The notes under the pieces: model-generated
Database searches by the model: none
What the model saw: the letters and a program-made list of their open reading frames with translations, nothing else
Told to the model about the DNA's origin: nothing
Made by a program: the position numbers and the translations under genes
In this document: positions 7,914 to 16,110 of the stretch, piece after piece
How the letters are laid out: each line of letters starts with the position of its first letter
Position numbering within the stretch: the first letter of the stretch is position 1
Source of the DNA: JACOXT01 sp964372855
GTDB lineage: Bacteria > Patescibacteriota > Microgenomatia > Levybacterales > UBA12049
Reading direction: 5' to 3'
Assembly: GCA_964372855.1 (NCBI GenBank)
Contig: CAYJRY010000001.1
Span: 21,573 to 85,572, forward strand
Length of the DNA: 64,000 nucleotides

Positions 7914-9088
7914 AAATACCTACACGCTATATCATAAAGGCTTTTATTTATTGTGACCAAAAATGTCTTACAACCAGCACTTTTACCTGCTATCATATCA
8001 CGCTCGTCATCTCCAATGCAATAACTATTAAATAAATTTATATGATGCTTTGCTGCGGCTAAAAAAAATAAACCAGGATTTGGCTTTCGGCAAAAACAGC
8101 CTTCATCCCATCCGTGTCTACAGATAAAAATATCTGCTATTTCACCACCATTTTTTTTAATTTCATTAAGCATATTAGTATGAATATTTCTCAACTCATC
8201 TTCCTGTAGCATTTTTCTTGCTATACCTGGTTGATTTGTAATAATAAAAACCATATATCCTTTTACCTTTAAGAGTTTTAATGCTTCTTTTGCTTTTGGT
8301 AAAAAATGAAATTCTTCCCATTTTCTAACATATTGTGCTTTTGGTGGTTTTTCATTGATTGTTCCATCGCGGTCAAGAAAGATAATTTTTTTCTTTTTAA
8401 AAAATTCTTCAATGACTGGTATCCTTTCTAAATTACTCAAGCTATAATACTTGTGATATGTTAAAAATCCAGCTAGTTGTTTTTGGGAAATAAGCTTAGG
8501 CAATACAGTAGTTTCAAACGAGCAATTCTCTTGGAGCAAAAAATCTATGACACTTTTTTTCAAAATAAAAAATCCTATATCCACACCATTGAGATTTTTT
8601 GCTTCTCTTTTTTTATCGTATACTTCAACAAGCCCTTCTGAATTTACGTATATATTATTTTTCGTGTAATTATCTAAATTACGATAAACGGTTATAAGAC
8701 CAAGCGTACGTTTTTCTTTATAAAATGATTCTAGATCGTTAAGCCTAAGCGGCCAATAATTATCTCCATATAAGAGAAGAAAATGCTTAGCAAAAAGTCG
8801 TGATGCATTTCTCAGGCGAGTTCCGGTATCTGCCTCTACCGGGTCATACGAATATGTAATTTTTAAACCAAACTTTTCCCCTTTACCGAAATATTCTTCA
8901 ATCTGTTCATGCAGATATCCAACTAAAATAATGACTTCCTCAATTCCATTTTTTTTCAAAAGCTCGAGAAGATATGCTAGAAAAGGCTTGCCATGAATTG
9001 GAATCATAGGCTTAGGCATAGTATTTGTTAGAGGCCTCATTCGAGTACCCAGACCGCCAGCTAAAATAACTGCTTGCTTAATTGTCAT
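7910..9088 (-). CDS. Bifunctional heptose-1-phosphate guanylyltransferase / heptose-1,7-bisphosphate phosphatase fusion
   Basis: A 392-residue fusion of two pathway steps. Residues 1 to about 230 form a sugar-phosphate nucleotidyltransferase: VILAGGLGTRMRPLT (7-21), KPMIPIHGKP, and LYGDNY (106-111) with the catalytic Asp. Residues 234-392 are a HAD phosphatase of the GmhB type: FLDRDGT (237-243), TNQPGIA (284-290), the zinc-site ligands C323, H325, C331 and C333 in CRHGWDEGCFCRKP, and GDDERDM (359-365). Together they would remove the C7 phosphate and make GDP-D-glycero-alpha-D-manno-heptose, completing the route begun by gmhA and hddA. The active-site motifs of both halves look intact. GDP rather than ADP is inferred from hddA; the nucleotide is not proven. 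Confidence 0.85.
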   Translation of the reverse strand: MTIKQAVILAGGLGTRMRPLTNTMPKPMIPIHGKPFLAYLLELLKKNGIEEVIILVGYLHEQIEEYFGKGEKFGLKITYSYDPVEADTGTRLRNASRLFAKHFLLLYGDNYWPLRLNDLESFYKEKRTLGLITVYRNLDNYTKNNIYVNSEGLVEVYDKKREAKNLNGVDIGFFILKKSVIDFLLQENCSFETTVLPKLISQKQLAGFLTYHKYYSLSNLERIPVIEEFFKKKKIIFLDRDGTINEKPPKAQYVRKWEEFHFLPKAKEALKLLKVKGYMVFIITNQPGIARKMLQEDELRNIHTNMLNEIKKNGGEIADIFICRHGWDEGCFCRKPNPGLFFLAAAKHHINLFNSYCIGDDERDMIAGKSAGCKTFLVTINKSLYDIACRYL

Positions 9089-9094
9089 GTGAAA

Positions 9095-10324
9095 TTAAAG
9101 AACCTTAGGATTATTTGGTAAAGGCAAAATGAACGTACCTTTGTATTTATATTTATCATTAAGAGTTTTCATAATCTCATTTTTAAAATTCCACGCCAAG
9201 ATTACAACAAGATGTGGATTTCTTTTCATTACTTTATCTGGGCTTTCGATTGGAATATGAGTACCAGCTGTAAATAATCCTTGCTTTAAAGGATTCTGGT
9301 CAGCAATTACTCTAATATATTTTGTATTTATACCACAATAATTAAGAAGCGTTGAACTTCTGGCTGAGGCGCCATAACCAACAATAACTTTATTTTTATT
9401 TTCATACAAAATTGCAAGTAACTTTTCTTTGTGCATTTTAACTCTTTTTGTAAAATTCTCCCAAGCATTGAAAGTATTTAACATAATCTTTTTTTCAGCT
9501 TTTCTGTATTCTTCAACTATTGATGTTTCTTTAAGCTTTGTTTTTCTAATATAAATTACTAAGGATCCTCCACTTATCGGGCTTGTTGTAATATCTTCGA
9601 TAAAAAGACCGTATCTATGTAATAACTCTTCTAAACTCTTAATAGTAAAGTAACATAAATGTTCATGATAGATAGAGTCGTAATGAAGCTCTTGGTATAT
9701 CTTTTTTGCGTAATGTATCTCAATTACCAACATGCCATCATTTGCAAGTACCATATGCATTCCTTTAATAAAACTATGAGTATCTTCCACATGAGGAAGC
9801 ACGTTTCTTGCAAATATTACTCTTGCAGGTCCCATATCCTTTAGTATTCTTCTTGCAGATGATACGCCAAAAAATTCGCACCTTGTTGGTACACCAGCAG
9901 CGATTGCTTTTTCTACAATATTTTTTGCTGGGTCAACTCCTAACACTGTATAACCGTTTTTTATAAAGGGAAGAAGAAATGTTCCATCGTTACTTGCTAC
10001 CTCCAAAATATAACCTTTTTTATTGTTTTTTAATCGATATATTATCTCTTTATAAAATACTTTGGCATGAATTCTTGCCGTGCTTGAGGTGCCTGTAACC
10101 CAGACATAATTTGAAAATAGATCCTTGGGATTTGGAGTATGGTTTAGTTGTACCAAACTACAATTTTCACAATAGCTTAATGACAAAGGATAAAAATTCT
10201 CTTTATCGTTTGGACTTTTTAAGAGGGAATTTGCGTATGGCTGATGACCTAAGTCCAAAAACTCCTTAATCTTTCTAGTTTTACAAATACGGCATGAGTC
10301 AATTCTTTTCATTAACAAAATCAA
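9095..10324 (-). CDS. Zinc-binding sugar C-methyltransferase (NovU/TylC3 type)
   Basis: A 409-residue three-part enzyme. An N-terminal zinc-binding domain uses C11, C14, C52 and C55 (CRIC, CENC). A central SAM domain with EVASNDGTFLLPF follows, and then a C-terminal Methyltransf_14-type domain with GYGASARSSTLLNY. HEHLCYFT is the typical family signature. Such enzymes methylate the carbon next to the keto group of NDP-4-keto-deoxysugars, producing branched sugars; that fits the deoxysugar genes here. Start: the TTG at 10324 has AGGA six bases upstream, while the in-frame ATG at 10312 has nothing at the right distance, so TTG is kept. Confidence 0.82.
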   Translation of the reverse strand: MILLMKRIDSCRICKTRKIKEFLDLGHQPYANSLLKSPNDKENFYPLSLSYCENCSLVQLNHTPNPKDLFSNYVWVTGTSSTARIHAKVFYKEIIYRLKNNKKGYILEVASNDGTFLLPFIKNGYTVLGVDPAKNIVEKAIAAGVPTRCEFFGVSSARRILKDMGPARVIFARNVLPHVEDTHSFIKGMHMVLANDGMLVIEIHYAKKIYQELHYDSIYHEHLCYFTIKSLEELLHRYGLFIEDITTSPISGGSLVIYIRKTKLKETSIVEEYRKAEKKIMLNTFNAWENFTKRVKMHKEKLLAILYENKNKVIVGYGASARSSTLLNYCGINTKYIRVIADQNPLKQGLFTAGTHIPIESPDKVMKRNPHLVVILAWNFKNEIMKTLNDKYKYKGTFILPLPNNPKVL

Positions 10325-10332
10325 AGTATATC

Positions 10333-11304
10333 CTAAGCTTGTTGATTAGCATTTTGAGTAGTAACTTGGTATAAATTTTTATTTTTTTTAAACCAATCTA
10401 TTGTTTTTGTAAGACCTTCCTCTATTGTATTTCTTTGTTTCCATTTAAGAACCATTTTCATTTTTGAAACATCTGCTTCCCAACGTGAAGGCTCAATATA
10501 TCTGGCTTGCTTTGCCACAGTTCCCCATTGTACATTAGATTTACTTTTTGTAATTTTTTGTATCATTTGTACTATTTCCCCCACTGAGTGTTGCTTACCA
10601 CTTCCAATGTTGTATATCTCTCCATATTCATGTTTTAACTCTACAGCATGCAGATATGCATCTATAACGTCATCTATAAAGATAAAATCGCGAACAAAAA
10701 CTGGGTTAGAAACTCTAATTGGATTTCCTTCTAAAGCACTTAAAACCACAGATGGAATAAGGCGATTTTTTCCTTCAAAATATCCATAGGGAGTAAATAA
10801 GCGGAAATTGATTATGGGTAATTTATTTCTTATAGCCTCTTTCTGACAATAGAGAGTAATTACTGATTTTATAACACCATTATTATTTACAGGTTTTAGT
10901 AGATCCGTCTCTCGCATAGGCGTTTCTTTAACTCCATATTCATCTCCGCTACTTGTGTTAATAAATAACTTAAATGGATTTTCCTTAACAGCATCAAGTA
11001 GATTTATTGTCCCTTTTAGATTAATATCTATCATTTTATATATGTCATCTTCTTCCGGTAAGTTTCCGTATCTGGCTAAATGAAAGATATAGTCTGGTGA
11101 TATTTTTTTAACTATTGTATGCAATTTTTTATCTTGAATATCACATTCGTAAATATGTATTTTGTCATAGACATCATGCAATCTCCAATTTAATTTTTTG
11201 TCTCTAACAATTACATGTGTCTTTTGGCCCTGTTTTATTAACTCTCTAATCAAATTAGCTCCAATGAATCCAGTTGCACCAGTAACAAGAAAAGTATTTT
11301 TCAT
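10333..11304 (-). CDS. SDR nucleotide-sugar reductase/epimerase lacking the catalytic tyrosine
   Basis: A 323-residue extended SDR with TGATGFIGAN (8-17) and the serine region NTSSGDEYG (116-124). At the active site, where YxxxK is expected, the sequence is VNNNGVIKS (139-147): Lys146 is kept but the position four before it is Asn142 (codon AAT, one base from TAT). The C-terminal part (KSNVQWGTVAKQARY) is reminiscent of CDP-paratose/abequose synthases. It may be the reductase step of a dideoxyhexose route or an altered, possibly inactive, member. It lies 2 bp downstream of another SDR gene. Function is uncertain because of the missing tyrosine. Confidence 0.7.
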   Translation of the reverse strand: MKNTFLVTGATGFIGANLIRELIKQGQKTHVIVRDKKLNWRLHDVYDKIHIYECDIQDKKLHTIVKKISPDYIFHLARYGNLPEEDDIYKMIDINLKGTINLLDAVKENPFKLFINTSSGDEYGVKETPMRETDLLKPVNNNGVIKSVITLYCQKEAIRNKLPIINFRLFTPYGYFEGKNRLIPSVVLSALEGNPIRVSNPVFVRDFIFIDDVIDAYLHAVELKHEYGEIYNIGSGKQHSVGEIVQMIQKITKSKSNVQWGTVAKQARYIEPSRWEADVSKMKMVLKWKQRNTIEEGLTKTIDWFKKNKNLYQVTTQNANQQA

Positions 11305-11306
11305 TT

Positions 11307-12290
11307 TTAATAAAGGCCTTTTTCAACAAAATTTCGCCAATATACCAAAACATCGTCAATAATATTTTCAAAAGATAGCTTTTGTGTCCAACCAGTTGCT
11401 TCGTAAAATTTGCTTGAATCTCCTATAACAACAGCTTCATTTGTAGCGCGAATAAATTTCTCCATTATCTTATGTTTTATTTTCCCTTTAAATACAGATT
11501 TCTTAATCAGACTTTTTATTGCATCATCAAATGTACCAATGTTTTCCCTTTTATCAGAACCGACCAAGTAAGCTTCTGGCTTGCAGTGTTCTAAAGCCAA
11601 CCAATACGCCTCAACTATATCTTTTACATGGATGAAATTACGTTTTGCCGATACATACCCACTTTGTAAAATTGGTTTTTGTAATCCTTTTTCGATTCGA
11701 GCAATCTGGTAAGCATACCATGGAAGACCGAATATGTAATCTCGTCTTGGTCCTTCTATATTAAAAGCCCGCGTACGAACAACATGAAGACCATATGTTT
11801 TGTGATAGACATAACCAATATAATCTTGTGCTATTTTTGACACTGCATACGGATTTAAAGGATTAAGTGGGGTCTCTTCTTTCATGGGTAAATATTCTTT
11901 GGGAATATCACCATACATTGCTACACTACTTGCAATAAGTATTTTTGCAGTTTTATTTGCAATTCTTACTGCTTCCAAAAGGTTGAGAGTTCCTTTATAA
12001 TTTACATCCATATAGTGACTTGGGTGAGTCCATGATGGACCAAGTCCACTTTCTGCAGCAAAGTGAAAAATTTTTGTCGGTTTTATTTTTTCAATAATAC
12101 TTCCTATTCCTATTGGATCTGTTAAATCGCAATCAAGGAATTCTATCTTAGAAAGTATATGTGCAACATTTCGAAGCCTGGATAAATTCCATCGTTTTAA
12201 TCCATACACCTTAACACCTTTACTCAAAACATAATCGGCCATGTGAGAGCCAACAAAACCGGTAATACCTGTGATGAGAACTTTTTCCAT
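11307..12290 (-). CDS. GDP-mannose 4,6-dehydratase/reductase-like SDR
   Basis: A 327-residue extended SDR with TGITGFVGSHM (7-17), the catalytic serine in ASSVAMYGD (120-128) and an intact YAVSK (148-152). RAFNIEGPRRDYIFGLPWYAYQIARIE resembles the GMD/RMD group acting on GDP-mannose-derived sugars. A GDP-deoxysugar role is plausible beside the GDP-heptose genes, but a UDP- or CDP-sugar cannot be excluded. It heads a transcription unit: a 110-bp gap with promoter matches lies upstream, while the genes downstream follow within 2-9 bp. Confidence 0.78.
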   Translation of the reverse strand: MEKVLITGITGFVGSHMADYVLSKGVKVYGLKRWNLSRLRNVAHILSKIEFLDCDLTDPIGIGSIIEKIKPTKIFHFAAESGLGPSWTHPSHYMDVNYKGTLNLLEAVRIANKTAKILIASSVAMYGDIPKEYLPMKEETPLNPLNPYAVSKIAQDYIGYVYHKTYGLHVVRTRAFNIEGPRRDYIFGLPWYAYQIARIEKGLQKPILQSGYVSAKRNFIHVKDIVEAYWLALEHCKPEAYLVGSDKRENIGTFDDAIKSLIKKSVFKGKIKHKIMEKFIRATNEAVVIGDSSKFYEATGWTQKLSFENIIDDVLVYWRNFVEKGLY

Positions 12291-12297
12291 ACTTTCT

Positions 12298-12354
12298 ATT
12301 CTACATTTTATGAGAAATGTTAATTCTCTATACGTGAATAATAATTCATATCAA
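12298..12354 (-). promoter_or_regulatory. Promoter region of the 12290-to-2406 operon
   Basis: Two candidates lie in the 12291-12400 gap. TTGATA (12349-12354) is followed after 16 nt by TATAGA (12327-12332) and would give a leader of about 30 nt. A second -10, TAGAAT (12298-12303), ends exactly 7 nt before the ATG at 12290 and would give a leaderless mRNA. There is no strong ribosome-binding site. Both are visual matches only. Confidence 0.5.
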
Positions 12355-12400
12355 GTAATTCAATTTAAAACAGACTATTGGTATTTACGGATCGATCAGT

Positions 12401-13102
12401 TTATACCTTTATGATAAGGCACTGTGATCCTGATAGTTCAACAATCGTTTCTGGTTTGTCTTTAAAAAATTCATCAAATGCCTTGCTTACACCTCCTATT
12501 GTCATATAATCATGAGAGAGAATTATTCCTCCTTTACTCATTCGGGGATAAAAGAACTTAAGAGAGTCAAGTGTACTTTTGTATAAATCAACATCCAGAT
12601 GTACAAATGAGAATCGTTTATTTTCAATAGGGGCAGCTGTTTGAGGAAATATTCCTTTATAGAAATAGACCCTTTTTTCGCTCTTCAAATATACTTTTAC
12701 TTCTTCAAATAAGAGATTAAATCTACCTTTGTAGAATTCGGGATCATCATACTCTGTTGTATCTGGTAATCCATCAAAGGTGTCAAATAAATAGAGATTT
12801 TTCTTCCCTTTAAATTGGGATATAATTTTTGCGGTTCCTCCTTTAAATACGCCCACTTCTGCAACATCCCCAGGAATTTTTTGAGTATTTTTAACAAGCA
12901 TTGCTATTGAATACGCTTCATTATACGTAACCCAAGTTTCCCGTTCTTTTTTAATTCTTGTAATCAGATCAAACGTTGATATACTTTTTTTGTTATTATA
13001 TCTTATGAGTACAAAACGTTTTGAAACAAGAGTGTTCGCGACGCTTTCAAAAAAAATGTCTCGAAAAAAACTAAGAATGTGAGATAGTCCTTTTTCTTCC
13101 AT
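12401..13102 (-). CDS. TylF-family sugar O-methyltransferase
   Basis: A 233-residue macrocin O-methyltransferase (TylF/MycF, PF05711-like) protein. Visible marks are GDVAEVGVFKGGTA (SAM-binding loop), LFDTFDGLP (acidic motif), HLDVDLYKSTLDSL (metal-binding aspartates) and GGIILSHDY. The family methylates sugar hydroxyls with SAM and Mg2+. It lies 8 bp downstream of a GT2 gene and before a 110-bp gap, so it closes a transcription unit. Target probably a deoxysugar or glycan hydroxyl. Confidence 0.85.
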   Translation of the reverse strand: MEEKGLSHILSFFRDIFFESVANTLVSKRFVLIRYNNKKSISTFDLITRIKKERETWVTYNEAYSIAMLVKNTQKIPGDVAEVGVFKGGTAKIISQFKGKKNLYLFDTFDGLPDTTEYDDPEFYKGRFNLLFEEVKVYLKSEKRVYFYKGIFPQTAAPIENKRFSFVHLDVDLYKSTLDSLKFFYPRMSKGGIILSHDYMTIGGVSKAFDEFFKDKPETIVELSGSQCLIIKV

Positions 13103-13109
13103 TGCTTTG

Positions 13110-14090
13110 TTATTCTATCTTATTCTTTCCAAATAAGAAAGATTCTATAGTCCAAAAAGTTTCGTAATAAAGAAGAAAAACATTTAAAAAGGGTAAAATA
13201 ATTATTCTAGGATCTTGTAGTGAAGATTTAGTAATAAACATTTTTCTTGTATACAAAAATGAATACATAATAAGCAATAGTAAACCAACAGTATGCAAGT
13301 ACGGTATAAAAGGAAAAATTGATATAACAGGTCTTACCAATAAAAAAAGGCCATCTTTAAGGAGTGACACACCTCTCATCCGAATGCATCTTCCATTAGT
13401 CCTCGAATCCATTCTTTGTTTATCAAGTAATTTACGTAATGAAAAACCTTTTCCCAAATAATGCAGATGTGTAATTACTGCTTCACTTTTCATTACTTTT
13501 CCTATTTTACCAAGGCTTTGGTGTAAGTCTGCATCGAAGCCTCCAAAACCAAAATTTTTTACATCAATGCCTCCTATCTGTTGATATTTCTTTTTTCTTA
13601 TGCAATCAAATTTTGTAGTAAGACCAGCAACTGCACTTCCTACCTGACGAGCGAAATAACATTTTTCCCAGAAACTGTATGTTAGCCAGACACTTTCTAG
13701 TAAAACAATTGTTGGATATGCTGCAATAATATCGTTATTTTCTATAATTGGCCTTGTTAACTTATATAATTCATCTGCCGTTGGCAAAGTACAATCTGAA
13801 TGCATTAAAACTACAAGCGATGATTTTGCAGTTTCCACTCCTAAATTAAAACTTGCGCCAAGACCAAAGTTTTTATTGCGTGAAATAATACGGATGGGTA
13901 TTTTTGATTTTTTTTCAAAATTTCTAACAATTTCTATAGAGTTATCAGAAGATGCATTATCAATAACGATAACTTCTTTTATGGGATAAGTTTGCATATG
14001 TATGCTATGCAACGAAAACAAAACAGTTGTTGCGGCGTTTCTCATTGGGAGTATTATTGTTACTGGTACTTCCCTATTAATTTTAATCAT
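13110..14090 (-). CDS. Glycosyltransferase family 2 with C-terminal membrane segments
   Basis: A 326-residue GT2 enzyme: TIILPMRNAA (about 11-20), DNASSDNS (about 47-54), MHSDCT as the DXD-like acidic site, and GFGGFDADLHQ, the ED/DAD region that positions the base. Two hydrophobic segments near the C-terminus (about 250-275 and 290-312) suggest a membrane-attached enzyme. It sits between a GT4 (1 bp upstream) and the TylF-like methyltransferase. Rhamnosyltransferase-like by pattern, but the sugar is not determinable. Confidence 0.85.
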   Translation of the reverse strand: MIKINREVPVTIILPMRNAATTVLFSLHSIHMQTYPIKEVIVIDNASSDNSIEIVRNFEKKSKIPIRIISRNKNFGLGASFNLGVETAKSSLVVLMHSDCTLPTADELYKLTRPIIENNDIIAAYPTIVLLESVWLTYSFWEKCYFARQVGSAVAGLTTKFDCIRKKKYQQIGGIDVKNFGFGGFDADLHQSLGKIGKVMKSEAVITHLHYLGKGFSLRKLLDKQRMDSRTNGRCIRMRGVSLLKDGLFLLVRPVISIFPFIPYLHTVGLLLLIMYSFLYTRKMFITKSSLQDPRIIILPFLNVFLLYYETFWTIESFLFGKNKIE

Positions 14091-14091
14091 T

Positions 14092-15198
14092 TTATTCTAG
14101 AATACGGAATATCTCCCGATAGTGAGTTTCGTAATAAAAATAGTCGTTAAATTTTTTTAATCCCGCAAGATACTTTGTATAGTTTTTTTTCATATCTAAA
14201 AGTGCTTTCTCAAACTCAATTTCATCGTTATTTACAAGTATGCCGCAATTAAATCGTTTTAGATATGGGGCTATTGCGGACATATTAGACATAATAATTG
14301 GTAAACCTAGCGAAGCATAGGTTTTAACTTTGCCTGGATCGGTATAATAGGTACCATTTGTTGGCGTAATATCATATAGAGCAACACCTACTTGACATGT
14401 TTTAGATTCTTCCTCAAGCTCTTTGTCAGAAAAAAATCGGTTTGGGAAATAAACTTGATTCTCTATCTTATATTCTTCTATCTTCTTACTATACTTTTTA
14501 TATGCATCTCCAACACATACTCCAATTAGTTTAAGTTTGTAATTCTTATGTTTCTTTAAGAAATTAAATAAAAACTCTACGCCTTGAGAGCCTTTCATGA
14601 CACCTACAAATAAAATCGTAAGATTTTTAGTATCAAATTTTCTTTTAATATTTCTTGGCTTAACTCCCCACAGTATAGTTTTTCTATAAGGAGTATTTAA
14701 GATCTTACCGTTCATTTTTTCATTTATTAAATCTCCCGAATAGAAGGCGTATTTTACTTTTTTGTTATAATGTCTCTTAAGAGCTTCAAATAATATAAGT
14801 GAAATATTCACGGGGGGGAAAAAATCTCCATCAAGAAAAAGAAAATCTATATTTCTAATCTTTTTTTGTAAAGACATTCCAAAAAAAGAAATTGGATGCC
14901 AAGAAATAACAATTACTTTTTCGTTTTTAGAGAAATACTTGAGAAGTGAACGTAAATAATTAACATACCACAAAAAATAATGAAGAAAAATGTTTTTTGA
15001 AAGTATTATTTTTTCTACTTTTACTAGTCTTCCATTCTTATAAAGACGTATTGCATTCTTATCATAGTTCTGCCTGTAATCCAAAATGAAAACAACAAGC
15101 TTTTCGGTATGCTTTATAAAATATTCTTCTGCATCTGTCGTAGCCGTCGACTGGTTACTAGAATACATAAAAATATTTTTATAATACATTTTGTTCAT
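14092..15198 (-). CDS. Glycosyltransferase family 4 (GT-B)
   Basis: A 368-residue GT-B enzyme. The C-terminal donor domain carries LTILFVGVMKGSQGVEFL (start of the second Rossmann domain) and the late acidic segment TYYTDPGKVKTYASLGLPIIMSN, where a conserved GT4 glutamate is usually found; here the position is less canonical. The N-terminal half is diverged. It ends 1 bp before the GT2 gene downstream. The segment coding for its N-terminus (15148-15162) shares 15 bases with the 1237-1251 intergenic region. Sugar unknown. Confidence 0.75.
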   Translation of the reverse strand: MNKMYYKNIFMYSSNQSTATTDAEEYFIKHTEKLVVFILDYRQNYDKNAIRLYKNGRLVKVEKIILSKNIFLHYFLWYVNYLRSLLKYFSKNEKVIVISWHPISFFGMSLQKKIRNIDFLFLDGDFFPPVNISLILFEALKRHYNKKVKYAFYSGDLINEKMNGKILNTPYRKTILWGVKPRNIKRKFDTKNLTILFVGVMKGSQGVEFLFNFLKKHKNYKLKLIGVCVGDAYKKYSKKIEEYKIENQVYFPNRFFSDKELEEESKTCQVGVALYDITPTNGTYYTDPGKVKTYASLGLPIIMSNMSAIAPYLKRFNCGILVNNDEIEFEKALLDMKKNYTKYLAGLKKFNDYFYYETHYREIFRILE

Positions 15199-15207
15199 GT
15201 GCTTGAA

Positions 15208-16032
15208 TTACACTTTTCTTGCTTTCAAAAAGATTCCAACTGTTGATTCTTTTTCTGAGAATTTTCTATTGTTTCGTTTATCTAGCCAGTTGATAATATG
15301 CAAGAGAAGCGAAAACAATGTTTTCTTATCGCCTTTAAATTTGCTTAATGTGGCGCGGATTTTTTGCGGAACATTCTTTGATGTACGAAGACGAAAACCA
15401 ATATTGGCAATATGATGATTAAAAGGTAAAGCGAAGTGCGATAGACACTCAAGGCGATCTATAGAAAAGCCGGAATCTTTTATTAATTTACGAAGTTCCG
15501 GCACACCGTATAACCTTTCATGAAAATTCCATATACCAGCCCAGAAACCAGATTTAACATGCGTTTTAAACAAACGTTGCATAATGTAATTAACAGGATC
15601 CCAAAAGAAAGGGTAGTTCCAATGGGGAACAGTAACATACATTGTGCCATTCTTGGCAAGTACTCTTTTGATCTCCATCATACCTTTTCTTTCATCCGGT
15701 AAATGTTCGAGCACTTCACTACAAATTACTTTATTGAATTGACCATTCTTAAAAGGCATTTTATATATATCACCTACTATATAGCGAACACTTTTAGAAC
15801 CGACTTGCTTTTTGGCATTCGTAATTGCTTTTTCATCACTATCAATACCAGTTAGATGAAAATCTCCTAATCGTGAAAGAAGGTACAAATAAAATCCATC
15901 GCCGCAACCTGCGTCCAAAATTTTATCATTTTTTTCAGGATCTAGTTCTCTTATAAGGAGTTTAGCTCGTCTCTTAAGACACATGTCGCCTGTATTTGCA
16001 AGAAGTAACTCAAGTTTTTCTTCATTTACCAT
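15208..16032 (-). CDS. SAM-dependent methyltransferase, paralogue of the one at 2406
   Basis: The frame allows a start at 16092, but ATG 16032 is preceded by AAAGGA at a good distance and gives an N-terminus (MVNEEKLELL) that aligns with the paralogue, so 275 residues are annotated. Motif I is LDAGCGDGFY, then GIDSDEKA, CSEVLEHLPDE and RVLAKNGTMYV. NYPFFWDPVNYIMQRLF and GIWNFHERLY match the gene at 2406-3230 nearly residue for residue. Likely a glycan O-methyltransferase; substrate unknown. It begins a transcription unit with an extended -10 promoter. Confidence 0.82.
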   Translation of the reverse strand: MVNEEKLELLLANTGDMCLKRRAKLLIRELDPEKNDKILDAGCGDGFYLYLLSRLGDFHLTGIDSDEKAITNAKKQVGSKSVRYIVGDIYKMPFKNGQFNKVICSEVLEHLPDERKGMMEIKRVLAKNGTMYVTVPHWNYPFFWDPVNYIMQRLFKTHVKSGFWAGIWNFHERLYGVPELRKLIKDSGFSIDRLECLSHFALPFNHHIANIGFRLRTSKNVPQKIRATLSKFKGDKKTLFSLLLHIINWLDKRNNRKFSEKESTVGIFLKARKV

Positions 16033-16054
16033 ATCTGATTCCTTTAATTGAATA

Positions 16055-16063
16055 ATTGTAGCA
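16055..16063 (-). promoter_or_regulatory. Extended -10 promoter (TGC-TACAAT)
   Basis: On the minus strand TGC directly precedes TACAAT (16055-16060). No -35 match is apparent, as is usual for extended -10 promoters. Transcription would start about 16048 and leave a short leader with the AAAGGA site before ATG 16032. This supports the shorter start of the methyltransferase. Confidence 0.5.
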
Positions 16064-16110
16064 GAAATCTTAATTTGTGTGTAGCATTGCATGTGAGTAA
16101 CCTTTTTTTG

